Shown here one piece after another: positions 1 through 6,543 of a DNA stretch of 11,834 bases. The notes beneath the pieces were generated by a model. It was given only the letters and a program-made list of their open reading frames with translations, was not told where the DNA came from and did not search any database. The position numbers were made by a program, and so were the translations under genes. Within the stretch, counting starts at the first letter, position 1. The number at the start of each line of letters is the position of its first letter. Source of the stretch: Deltaproteobacteria bacterium (lineage in GTDB: Bacteria; Desulfobacterota; Desulfofervidia; Desulfofervidales; DG-60); the NCBI GenBank assembly GCA_021163945.1, contig JAGGTC010000155.1, positions 1 through 11,834 on the forward strand, written 5' to 3'.

Positions 1-252
1 GGGCTTTCCATCCCTTCTTAGGACAATGCCTACTACTACCTGGTTTAGGTCAGGCCTTTTATCCCTTGAGTGTCCTTTTTTCATCAGTGAGTTTTCCTCT
101 CCATAGAACTTAATAGAGGTAGTATCAAAGAAGAATAGGTCTACACCTTGATTAAATAGATTAAGGTCTTCTCTATATAGGGAATTTTCTATATTCTCTG
201 CATTCTCTTTTAAAAAATCAAGACTTCTATAGAGGTGGTCAAGCCTTGGAGT
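1..252 (-). mobile_element. IS1634-type (DDE) transposase fragment, 5'-truncated and cut by the window edge
   Basis: An open frame of 84 codons runs from a TAA at 253-255 to the first base of the window with no start codon at its head, so the N-terminal part of the gene is missing. The peptide contains HLYRSLDFL, then FFFDTTSIKF, then GHSRDKRPDLNQVVVGIVL. These are the spacing and wording of the IS1634/IS1549 group of transposases, in which the Asp of the DTTS block is the first catalytic acidic residue. The homology begins about where a normal protein would already be well over 100 residues long, so this is an internal piece. Whether the 3' half survives lies beyond the left edge. No terminal inverted repeat is visible. 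Sure of the family, less sure of the exact subgroup. Confidence 0.8.
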
Positions 253-256
253 TTAA

Positions 257-328
257 AATAGTAATCTTATCATTGATGCCAGAAATGCCATTAATAGTCC
301 AAATAAAGGAAAGGTTATTAAGGCTTAG
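257..328 (+). pseudogene. Remnant of the 3' end of a nucleotide-sugar dehydrogenase (UDP-GlcNAc/ManNAc 6-dehydrogenase type)
   Basis: Twenty-three open codons end in TAG and follow directly on an in-frame TAA at 254-256. The peptide includes NLIIDARNAI and ends GKVIKA. This matches the usual last strand and tail of the UDP-N-acetyl-glucosamine/mannosamine dehydrogenases (xLIVDTRNAx...xVxKA), enzymes that make uronic-acid sugars for surface polysaccharides. Nothing of the catalytic or NAD-binding domains is left; upstream the sequence turns abruptly into the oppositely oriented transposase piece at about 253. Base composition is like the rest of the window. I infer that a deletion or rearrangement involving the insertion element removed the body of the gene. 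The match is short, so a chance resemblance is possible. Confidence 0.42.
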
Positions 329-391
329 ATAAAAAAGATAAAATCAAACCACTGAGGCCATTAAGGAGGATGAACTATGCACTAAGCTTAA

Positions 392-484
392 AGCAGAGTT
401 CTGCGTGACCTGCGGGACAAATATACCTCCGTCGAACTTCAACATAAGGTGCTCGAGTGGTGGGGGATTGATGTATCTGCTTGA
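392..484 (+). pseudogene. Probable antitoxin C-terminal remnant, overlapping a PIN toxin start
   Basis: A short frame opens after a TAA at 389-391 and ends at TGA 482-484. It encodes a hydrophilic peptide containing LRDLRDKYTSVELQHKVLEW and ending WGIDVSA. Its stop lies inside the start of the PIN-domain reading frame (ATG at 471), the overlap expected where a VapB-type antitoxin is coupled to its VapC toxin. I do not recognise the peptide family; the call rests on position, overlap and charged helical character. It has no normal start and lacks any N-terminal DNA-binding domain, so it is a broken piece. Codons such as CTG, CGT, CGG and GTC differ from the AGG/ATA-rich usage of the flanking genes. 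Confidence 0.35.
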
Positions 485-557
485 CACCAACATCTTTCTG
501 GAACTTCTCCTCGATCAAGAAAAGGCGGACGATGTTGAGAGGCTTTTGCGAAGGAGT
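471..557 (+). pseudogene. 5' fragment of a PIN-domain (VapC-like) toxin gene
   Basis: The ATG at 471 begins MYLLDTNIFLELLLDQEKAD, the classic start of a PIN-domain ribonuclease: the Asp of LLDTN is the first metal-binding acidic residue, followed by the usual amphipathic helices (DDVERLLRR). VapC toxins cleave tRNA or rRNA and are normally 120-140 residues. Here recognisable sequence stops after about 28 residues. The frame stays open to 674, but the remainder is the antisense of the convergent DUF763 gene that ends at 571, so it is not PIN sequence. The other acidic active-site residues are absent and the protein cannot be functional. The junction with host sequence falls around 557-570. Richer in G+C than its neighbours, so probably acquired. 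Confidence 0.65.
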
Positions 558-570
558 TGGCTGAAAAAAA

Positions 571-1656
571 TTAAGATACTTTTTCCTCAAATAGGGAAAG
601 GCGTCTTATGGCCTTTATCTTCTCTGTATATCCAAGCCTGGCAGAATTTACTGCCTCTTTTAGTATCTCTATAGACTTATCATAAAGGCGAAGATTTACA
701 GGATATGGGTGTCCATCCTTACCACCATGGGCAAAGCCAAACCTAGCGGGGTCCCTAAAACTTGGCCTCTCACCATATATAAGCTCAGAGATAAGGGAAA
801 GTGCCCTTAAGGTCTTTGGGCCAATCCCTTTAACACCTAATAATTCCTCAAAGTCACTTGGTTGTGCCTCATATGCCTTTATAAATGTCTTATAGAGCCG
901 CTTTGGATTTATATCCCTAGCCTCAATACAGTGGTGCCTTGGCAGATAAAGCCTCTCAATGTCCTGCCAGTGCTTAAGCAACCTATCTGGGTGCTCCCTT
1001 GCCAAAGATGCACTAATCCTCCTTGTATGCTCACTCTCCTTTGCCACCAGGTTTAATACTATCTTTTCTTTCCTCATGGCACAGATGGCTGCATGAGGTT
1101 CACATACAAAGCTTTTTATCCCCTCTGATAGCCAGTGGTAACGACGGGCATATTTATCCTTTTGGCTCATCCCCTGTTGTATCACACACCATGTCCCATC
1201 ACCTGTAAAAAATATTGTGTGATGATAGAGGTTGTATCCATCCTGTAAGGCAGAATTGTCCACCTTTGCAGAGAGGCGGCTGGCATGGATTAAGGAGGAG
1301 GCAGAAAGCCCTGTCTTTTCACAGATAAGACAGATCTCATTTGGTGTCTTTATAGCTATCTTCCCCTTTCCCCCAGCGACAAAGAGCCCTATCTCATCAG
1401 AGATCTCCTTAATGCCCTCCTTTATAGCCCCACAGACAGTAGTAGTGAGGCCACTGCTGTGCCAATCAAATCCCAATACACAGCCAAATGCCTGAAACCA
1501 AAATGGGTCTGAAAGGCGCCTTAGGACCTCCCTTACCCCAAACTCCAGTACAAATACCTTGAGGATCTCCCTTGAAAGGTGGGTCATCCTCTGAAACAGC
1601 CAGGCAGGTGCCTTGCCACCATGGAGTGGAAGTTCTGCAATCCCTGTCCTTCTCAC
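571..1656 (-). CDS. DUF763 family protein with a helix-hairpin-helix motif
   Basis: A 361-residue protein of the DUF763 family (PF05559), conserved in many archaea and some thermophilic bacteria, with no established function. The N-terminus (RRTGIAELPLHGGKAPAWLF) is the family's opening signature. Other family-like blocks are the DGTWCVIQQGM stretch at 153-163, CEPHAA at 185-190, LPRHHC at 238-243, and AHGGKDGHPYPVN at 309-321. Residues 271-286 (ELLGVKGIGPKTLRAL) form a clear helix-hairpin-helix, a motif that usually contacts nucleic-acid backbone, so a DNA or RNA role is likely but unproven. No signal peptide or membrane segment is seen. The start is GTG, overlapping the argF stop by four bases (GTGA), so it should be translationally coupled to argF. 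It is the last gene of the operon; its stop is followed by the T-rich edge of the degraded region. Confidence 0.9.
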   Translation of the reverse strand: MRRTGIAELPLHGGKAPAWLFQRMTHLSREILKVFVLEFGVREVLRRLSDPFWFQAFGCVLGFDWHSSGLTTTVCGAIKEGIKEISDEIGLFVAGGKGKIAIKTPNEICLICEKTGLSASSLIHASRLSAKVDNSALQDGYNLYHHTIFFTGDGTWCVIQQGMSQKDKYARRYHWLSEGIKSFVCEPHAAICAMRKEKIVLNLVAKESEHTRRISASLAREHPDRLLKHWQDIERLYLPRHHCIEARDINPKRLYKTFIKAYEAQPSDFEELLGVKGIGPKTLRALSLISELIYGERPSFRDPARFGFAHGGKDGHPYPVNLRLYDKSIEILKEAVNSARLGYTEKIKAIRRLSLFEEKVS

Positions 1657-2549
1657 TTTAGGAATGCCTCAAGCACTGCCTTGTGCAGGTGCAATTTATT
1701 TTCTGCCTGTTCAAACACAACAGAGTGTGGCCCCTCAATTACCCCATCTGTGATCTCCTCCCCCCTATGGGCAGGAAGGCAGTGCATAACAATCACATCA
1801 TCCCTTGCATAGCTAAGGAGTTCTTCATTTAATTGATAAGAAGAAAAGGCCTGTCTCTTTTTTGAGGCCTCTTTTTCTTGTCCCATACTTACCCAAACAT
1901 CTGTATTTACTACATGGGCATCCCTTATAGCCGAGATGGGGTCATTGGTAAGGATGATATTCCTTCTCTCCTTAGCCCTCTCCAGCACATCCCCCTTTGG
2001 CCCATATCCATTGGGGCAGGCCAAATGGAGGGTAAAATCTAGCCTTATGGCGGCATTTATCCAAGAATTTGCTACATTGTTTCCATCCCCTATCCAGGCA
2101 ACCTTTAGTCCCTCAATCTCCCCTTTGTATTCCTTTATAGTCATTAGGTCAGAGAGTACTTGGCATGGGTGATACTTTTCAGAGAGTCCATTAATTACAG
2201 GTACACTTGAAAAGCGGGCCATCTCCTCTATCAGGCTGTGGCTATAGGTCCTCATCACAATCCCATCCACATATCGAGAAAGTACCCTCGCTGTATCCCT
2301 TGTAGGCTCCTTCCTAGACATCTGGGTTACATCCTTTGTAAGGAAGATTACATTTCCCCCAAGTTGGTACATAGCCACCTCAAATGAGACCCTGGTACGG
2401 GTAGATGGCTTTTCAAATATCAAGGCCAAGGTCTTAAAGGCAAGTGGGGCATGCCTACTCTGCTCATTCTTTAAAGAAATAGCCCTCTCTATAAGCCCCA
2501 AGATCTCATCACGGCCTAAATCCAAGATTGTTACTAAGTCCCTCTTCAT
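1653..2549 (-). CDS. argF: Ornithine carbamoyltransferase
   Basis: Transfers the carbamoyl group of carbamoyl phosphate to ornithine, giving citrulline in cytoplasmic arginine synthesis. The 298-residue length fits the compact bacterial/archaeal forms. The carbamoyl-phosphate loop STRTR is at 49-53, HPCQ at 127-130, the ornithine-binding DVWVSMG at 217-223 and the HCLPAHRGEEI block with the catalytic Cys at 256-266. The HCLP and SMG motifs separate it from aspartate carbamoyltransferase. The ATG overlaps the argD stop by four bases (ATGA), and its own TGA overlaps the GTG of the DUF763 gene, so all three are coupled. An anabolic role is inferred from linkage to argB and argD; argG and argH do not follow, as they do in many relatives. 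Confidence 0.96.
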   Translation of the reverse strand: MKRDLVTILDLGRDEILGLIERAISLKNEQSRHAPLAFKTLALIFEKPSTRTRVSFEVAMYQLGGNVIFLTKDVTQMSRKEPTRDTARVLSRYVDGIVMRTYSHSLIEEMARFSSVPVINGLSEKYHPCQVLSDLMTIKEYKGEIEGLKVAWIGDGNNVANSWINAAIRLDFTLHLACPNGYGPKGDVLERAKERRNIILTNDPISAIRDAHVVNTDVWVSMGQEKEASKKRQAFSSYQLNEELLSYARDDVIVMHCLPAHRGEEITDGVIEGPHSVVFEQAENKLHLHKAVLEAFLK

Positions 2550-3751
2550 AGAGACCTCTTTAACTCCTCATCCAATATTGAAATAAGGCCTAAGACGGCC
2601 TCCCTAGTGATGATAAGTGGGGGCAAAAAACGCAATACCCTCTCCTGGACTGCATTTATAAGATAGCCCCTCTTTAGGCAGGCATCTACAATAGGGGCTG
2701 CTGGTGTATCCAACTCTATGGCCCACATAAGACCTCTTCCCCGGACCTCTTTAATAATCCTGTGTTTTTCCTTTAGTCTCTCTAGTTGCTGTTTAAAAAA
2801 ATAACCAACTTGTCTAGAATAGTCCAGTATTTCTGTTTCAACTAAGGTCTTTACTACAACCTTTGCCGCTGCGCATGCCACAGGATTTCCACCAAATGTG
2901 CTTGCATGGGTACCCTTAGAAAAGAACCTTGCAACCTCATCTGTTGCTAGCATAGCCCCAATAGGCAGCCCATTTGCCAGAGACTTTGCCAGTGTTAATA
3001 TATCTGGCTTTATCCCCTCATCCTCATAGGCAAACAGACACCCTGTACGCCCCATGCCAGTCTGTATCTCATCAAGGATCAGAAGAAGCCCATGCTCCTT
3101 ACAGAGTTCCTTTACCTTTTTTAGATAGTGCGCTGAAGGAACGATTATCCCACCCTCTCCCTGAATGGGTTCTAGCATTATAGCACATGTCTCTTTGTCA
3201 ATGGCCCTTCTTAGGGCATCAATGTTGTCAAAGGGTACATGAAGGAATCCCTCAGGCAGTGGTTCAAACCCCCTTCTTACCTTTTCCTGTCCTGTAGCCG
3301 TCAGTGTAGCCAGGGTACGGCCATGAAAAGAGCCCTCCATGGTTATTATCTTATAACGCGGGGGAGAAAACTGTTTCCCCCAGATTCTAGCAAGCTTTAT
3401 AGCCGCCTCATTGGCCTCGGCCCCACTATTGCAAAAAAATGCCTTATCTGCAAAGCTGTGTTTTATCAAAAGTTCTGCCAGTTCAATCTGGGGGATTGTA
3501 TAAAAGAGATTAGAGATATGGAAAATACGATGTATCTGCTCTTCAATGGCACTTATTACCGCAGGATGACTATGACCCAAATTACAGACAGATATCCCAG
3601 AGAAGAAATCTATATATTCATTGCCCTCCTCATCCCATACCCTAAACCCATCCCCCTTGACAATCACCACAGGATGCCTTGGATAGGTAGACATAATATA
3701 ATTGGCATCCTTGGCCATCCATCCTCGCATCTTTAATTTCTCGTTTTGCAT
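2546..3751 (-). CDS. argD: Acetylornithine aminotransferase (PLP-dependent)
   Basis: Class-III aminotransferase that converts N-acetylglutamate semialdehyde and glutamate to N-acetylornithine and 2-oxoglutarate; some members also serve lysine synthesis. Visible features are the phosphate-binding SGAEANEAA at 109-117, FHGRT at 142-146, the EPIQGEGG loop at 194-201, LILDEIQTGMGRTG with the cofactor-contacting Asp227, and the Schiff-base lysine K256 in LAKSLANGLPIGA. The TFGGNP block at 285-290 is also normal. The start is uncertain. The first ATG lies 6 bases after the argB stop with a poor Shine-Dalgarno sequence, and in-frame ATGs at codons 8 and 12 would remove a tail that is not conserved in the family. 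Ends in an ATGA overlap with argF. Confidence 0.95.
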   Translation of the reverse strand: MQNEKLKMRGWMAKDANYIMSTYPRHPVVIVKGDGFRVWDEEGNEYIDFFSGISVCNLGHSHPAVISAIEEQIHRIFHISNLFYTIPQIELAELLIKHSFADKAFFCNSGAEANEAAIKLARIWGKQFSPPRYKIITMEGSFHGRTLATLTATGQEKVRRGFEPLPEGFLHVPFDNIDALRRAIDKETCAIMLEPIQGEGGIIVPSAHYLKKVKELCKEHGLLLILDEIQTGMGRTGCLFAYEDEGIKPDILTLAKSLANGLPIGAMLATDEVARFFSKGTHASTFGGNPVACAAAKVVVKTLVETEILDYSRQVGYFFKQQLERLKEKHRIIKEVRGRGLMWAIELDTPAAPIVDACLKRGYLINAVQERVLRFLPPLIITREAVLGLISILDEELKRSL

Positions 3752-3757
3752 TTTAAA

Positions 3758-4633
3758 TTACTTTACAATCTCTGTCCCAATGCCTCTGGCAGTAAATACC
3801 TCTAGGAGTATGGCATGAGGAAGACGCCCATCTATGATGTGTGCCTTTTCCACACCATTTTCAACAGCGTCAATAGCGCCTTTTAATTTTGGTAACATCC
3901 CCCCTTTTATTAAATCATTGTCTAAGAGCCTTTTTGCATCTTCTAATGTAATAGAGGGGATAAGTTTTCCCTCCTCATTGAGTACACCAGGTACATCTGT
4001 CAATAGAATCAATTTTTTTGCCTTTAGTGAAATGGCTATTTTGCTGGCTACCGAATCTGCATTGATATTCAGCGTCTCTCCATTTTTTCCTACACCAATA
4101 GGGGCAATCACAGGGATAAAATTGTTTAGGACAGAAAGGATCTCTTTATTGATGGAGACTACCTTTCCTACATGGCCCAAGTCAATGATCTCTGAGGGCC
4201 TATCCTTTAGCTCCTCCTTTTCTAGGAATATCTTTTCTGCCTCAATCAACTTTCCATCCTTACCGCTTAGGCCAACCGCTATGCCACCTGCCTGATTTAT
4301 CAAGTGTACGATCTCCTTATTTACCTTTCCTGCCAATACCATCTCCACAACATCCATCGTAGCACTATCTGTAACCCGAAGGCCCCCTACAAATTGAGAG
4401 TCAATCCCCATTTTTTTCAGAAATTGACCAATTTGTGGGCCGCCCCCATGGACTATTATAGGATTTAGCCCCACATATTTTAACAGTACTATATCTAGGG
4501 CAAAACCCCTCTTTAGTATCTCATCCTCCATGGCATGCCCACCATATTTGATTACAAAGACCTGGTGGTAGAATTCCCTGATATAGGGTAGGGACTCTAT
4601 TAGTATCTCTGCCCTTTTAATCAAATCCTCCAT
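3758..4633 (-). CDS. argB: Acetylglutamate kinase
   Basis: Phosphorylates N-acetylglutamate, the second step of arginine synthesis. The amino-acid-kinase fold is clear: VIKYGGHAM at 27-35 carries the ATP-binding lysine (K29), VHGGGPQI at 61-68 the substrate loop, GGLRVTD at 83-89, NINADS at 189-194, LLTDVPGV at 210-217 and LIKGGMLPKL at 241-250. The first ~22 residues form an extra N-terminal helix, and the C-terminus ends EVFTARGIGTEIVK. Both are features of the hexameric, arginine-inhibited kinases, so feedback control by arginine is likely (inference from the family). The start codon lies 2 bases past the hslU stop, so expression probably depends on the xerC-hslVU transcript. Confidence 0.96.
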   Translation of the reverse strand: MEDLIKRAEILIESLPYIREFYHQVFVIKYGGHAMEDEILKRGFALDIVLLKYVGLNPIIVHGGGPQIGQFLKKMGIDSQFVGGLRVTDSATMDVVEMVLAGKVNKEIVHLINQAGGIAVGLSGKDGKLIEAEKIFLEKEELKDRPSEIIDLGHVGKVVSINKEILSVLNNFIPVIAPIGVGKNGETLNINADSVASKIAISLKAKKLILLTDVPGVLNEEGKLIPSITLEDAKRLLDNDLIKGGMLPKLKGAIDAVENGVEKAHIIDGRLPHAILLEVFTARGIGTEIVK

Positions 4634-4635
4634 AT

Positions 4636-5973
4636 TTACAAAATGTATCTGGCCAGGTCCTCATCTGCTATCACATTGGCCAGTTGCTCTTCTACATATC
4701 TCTCCGTAATTACTACTTTTCCCTCAATCTGGGGGGCATTAAAGGAGATATCCTCCAATAGTTTTTCCATGATTGTATAAAGGCGGCGGGCCCCAATATT
4801 TTCTGTCCTTTCATTTATTTTTACAGCCAAATCGGCAACCTTCTCTATGGCCTCAGGTGTAAATTCCAAATCCACCCCCTCTGTCTTTAGTAAGGCCTGA
4901 TACTGCTTAACTAAGGCATTTTCTGGCTCGGTTAAAATGCGGATAAAGTCCCCCTTTCCTAAGGCATCTAACTCCACACGGATAGGAAAGCGCCCCTGCA
5001 ACTCAGGGATAAGGTCAGAGGGCTTAGACATATGGAAGGCCCCTGATGCAATAAAAAGGATGTGGTCTGTCTTAACAGGGCCATATTTGGTATTGACTGT
5101 TGTGCCCTCTACAACGGGCAGTAGGTCCCTTTGCACCCCCTCCCTTGATACATCTGGCCCACTTCCCCTACCTTGGGCAGCGATCTTATCGATCTCATCT
5201 AAGAAGACAATGCCCGATTCTTCTGTCCTCTTTTTTGCTATATTTATCACCTTGTCCATATCAATCAATTTTTGCGATTCTTCCTGGGCCAAGATCTTTA
5301 GGGCATCTGGGATCTTGACCCTTCTTCTTGTGGTCTTTTTTGGGAGCATGGACTCAAACATCTCCCTAAAATTTATATCTAGATCCTCCAGCCCCGCGGC
5401 AGAGAATATCTCTATTACAGGTAGGCTCCTCTGTGTTGTCTCAAGCTCTATATAGCGGTTGTCCAATTTCCTTTCATGTAGCATCTGACGCAGCTTTTCT
5501 CGGGTGGAGTCACCTTGCTGGTCCATCAATTCCAATTGACCTTCCTGTCTTTTACCCCTCTTTGGGAGCAATATATCCAATAGGCGTTCCTCTGCCAATT
5601 CTTCGGCCTTTTTTATAACCTTTTTTTGCTCCTCATTCTTGACCATATTTACTGCAATCTCAACCAAATCCCTGATTATAGACTCCACATCCCTGCCAAC
5701 ATAGCCTACCTCTGTAAATTTGGTGGCCTCAACCTTTATAAATGGGGACTGGGTCAATCTGGCCAAGCGCCTGGCAATTTCTGTTTTACCCACGCCTGTA
5801 GGGCCTATCATGATAATATTTTTGGGGAGGACCTCATCCCTCAATGGGGGTGGGATCTGCTGCCTCCTCCAACGGTTTCGCAAGGCGATAGCTACTGCCT
5901 TCTTGGCCTTGTCCTGGCCAACTATGTATCTATCTAATTCTGCAACTATTTGCTCTGGTGTAAGAAATGACAT
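4636..5973 (-). CDS. hslU: HslU, ATPase/unfoldase subunit of the HslVU protease
   Basis: AAA+ unfoldase that feeds substrate proteins into the HslV peptidase in the cytoplasm. The 445-residue protein has the usual order: N-terminal helix (TPEQIVAELDRYIVGQDKAK), Walker A GPTGVGKT at 57-64, the substrate-gripping pore loop GYVG at 90-93, a charged intermediate domain around 110-240, Walker B VFLDEID at 256-262, the GRFPIRVEL arginine region at 327-335 and a sensor-2 GARRLY block near the end. The tail LARYIL corresponds to the C-terminal peptide that docks into HslV and opens it, so the partner interaction looks intact. The intermediate domain is within the range of bacterial forms. Separated from hslV by 6 bases and from argB by 2. 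Confidence 0.97.
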   Translation of the reverse strand: MSFLTPEQIVAELDRYIVGQDKAKKAVAIALRNRWRRQQIPPPLRDEVLPKNIIMIGPTGVGKTEIARRLARLTQSPFIKVEATKFTEVGYVGRDVESIIRDLVEIAVNMVKNEEQKKVIKKAEELAEERLLDILLPKRGKRQEGQLELMDQQGDSTREKLRQMLHERKLDNRYIELETTQRSLPVIEIFSAAGLEDLDINFREMFESMLPKKTTRRRVKIPDALKILAQEESQKLIDMDKVINIAKKRTEESGIVFLDEIDKIAAQGRGSGPDVSREGVQRDLLPVVEGTTVNTKYGPVKTDHILFIASGAFHMSKPSDLIPELQGRFPIRVELDALGKGDFIRILTEPENALVKQYQALLKTEGVDLEFTPEAIEKVADLAVKINERTENIGARRLYTIMEKLLEDISFNAPQIEGKVVITERYVEEQLANVIADEDLARYIL

Positions 5974-5979
5974 ATTTAT

Positions 5980-6543
5980 TTAACCTAAGCTTTCTAACAC
6001 TATGTGCCCATTTGTAAAGGGGCAAATAGAGGCAGCAATGCTCATGGCCTCTTTGGCAATACCTTCAGCATCCAGTGTGGAGTATCTGAGGAGTGCCTTT
6101 GCCGCTGCCAAGGCATAAGGCCCCCCAGATCCAATGGCAACAGCTGGCTCATCTGGCTCAATTACGTCTCCATTCCCAGAGATCACTAGGGTATGCTCCT
6201 TATCCAGCACCAGGAGGAGGGCCTCCAATTGGCGAAGTGTTTTATCTGTTCTCCAGTCCTTTGCAAGCTCTACTGCGGCCCTGATTAGATTGCCATTAAA
6301 ATACTCTAATTTCTTTTCAAACCTCTCAAATAGTGTAAGGGCATCTGCACTTGTACCTGCAAAGCCAGCAATTACCTTATTATGATAGAGGCGCCTAACC
6401 TTTATGGCCTTGTGCTTTATAATAAAGTTTTGTCCCAGTGTTACCTGCCCATCCCCTGCCATTACTGCCTTCCCCTTGTGTCTTATAGCCACAATGGTGG
6501 TGCCATGTATTTTATCTCCTTGGGTGTGCCCTATTGTAAACAT
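5980..6543 (-). CDS. hslV: HslV, proteolytic subunit of the HslVU protease
   Basis: Threonine peptidase that forms the double-hexamer core of HslVU. The mature protein should begin at the first Thr of the TTIVAIRHKGK block, whose codon lies at 6499-6501; this residue is both N-terminus and nucleophile. The family blocks AGDGQVTLG, VRRLY, IAGFAGTSADA and AIGSGGPYALAAA all follow. The coordinates use the only in-frame ATG (6541-6543), which gives a 14-residue pre-sequence and a 32-base overlap with xerC. That is longer than the 1-6 residues usual in this family. An in-frame ATA at 6508-6510, five bases after a strong AAGGAG, would give M-H-G before the Thr and is a serious alternative start. 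The six-base gap to hslU fits a co-expressed pair. Confidence 0.96.
   Translation of the reverse strand: MFTIGHTQGDKIHGTTIVAIRHKGKAVMAGDGQVTLGQNFIIKHKAIKVRRLYHNKVIAGFAGTSADALTLFERFEKKLEYFNGNLIRAAVELAKDWRTDKTLRQLEALLLVLDKEHTLVISGNGDVIEPDEPAVAIGSGGPYALAAAKALLRYSTLDAEGIAKEAMSIAASICPFTNGHIVLESLG

Noticed and set aside
555..573. T-run just after the DUF763 stop as a Rho-independent terminator
   Set aside because: No stable stem precedes the T-run on the minus strand, so a terminator cannot be supported.
405..674. The full 89-codon frame containing the PIN start as a real gene
   Set aside because: Only codons from the ATG at 471 to about 557 resemble a PIN domain; the upstream part is in a different frame from the antitoxin piece and the downstream part is antisense to the DUF763 gene.
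3239..3736. A 165-codon open frame on the plus strand
   Set aside because: It lies entirely antisense to argD, whose motifs are intact; no ribosome site and no recognisable protein sequence.
4937..5455. A 172-codon open frame on the plus strand
   Set aside because: Antisense shadow of hslU, with a peptide full of Ser/Ile/Phe and no family resemblance.
6483..6506. Seven-codon minus-strand mini-gene (ATG to TAA) well placed after the AAGGAG before hslV
   Set aside because: It is out of frame with hslV, very short and has no known counterpart; more likely a by-product of the hslV start region.
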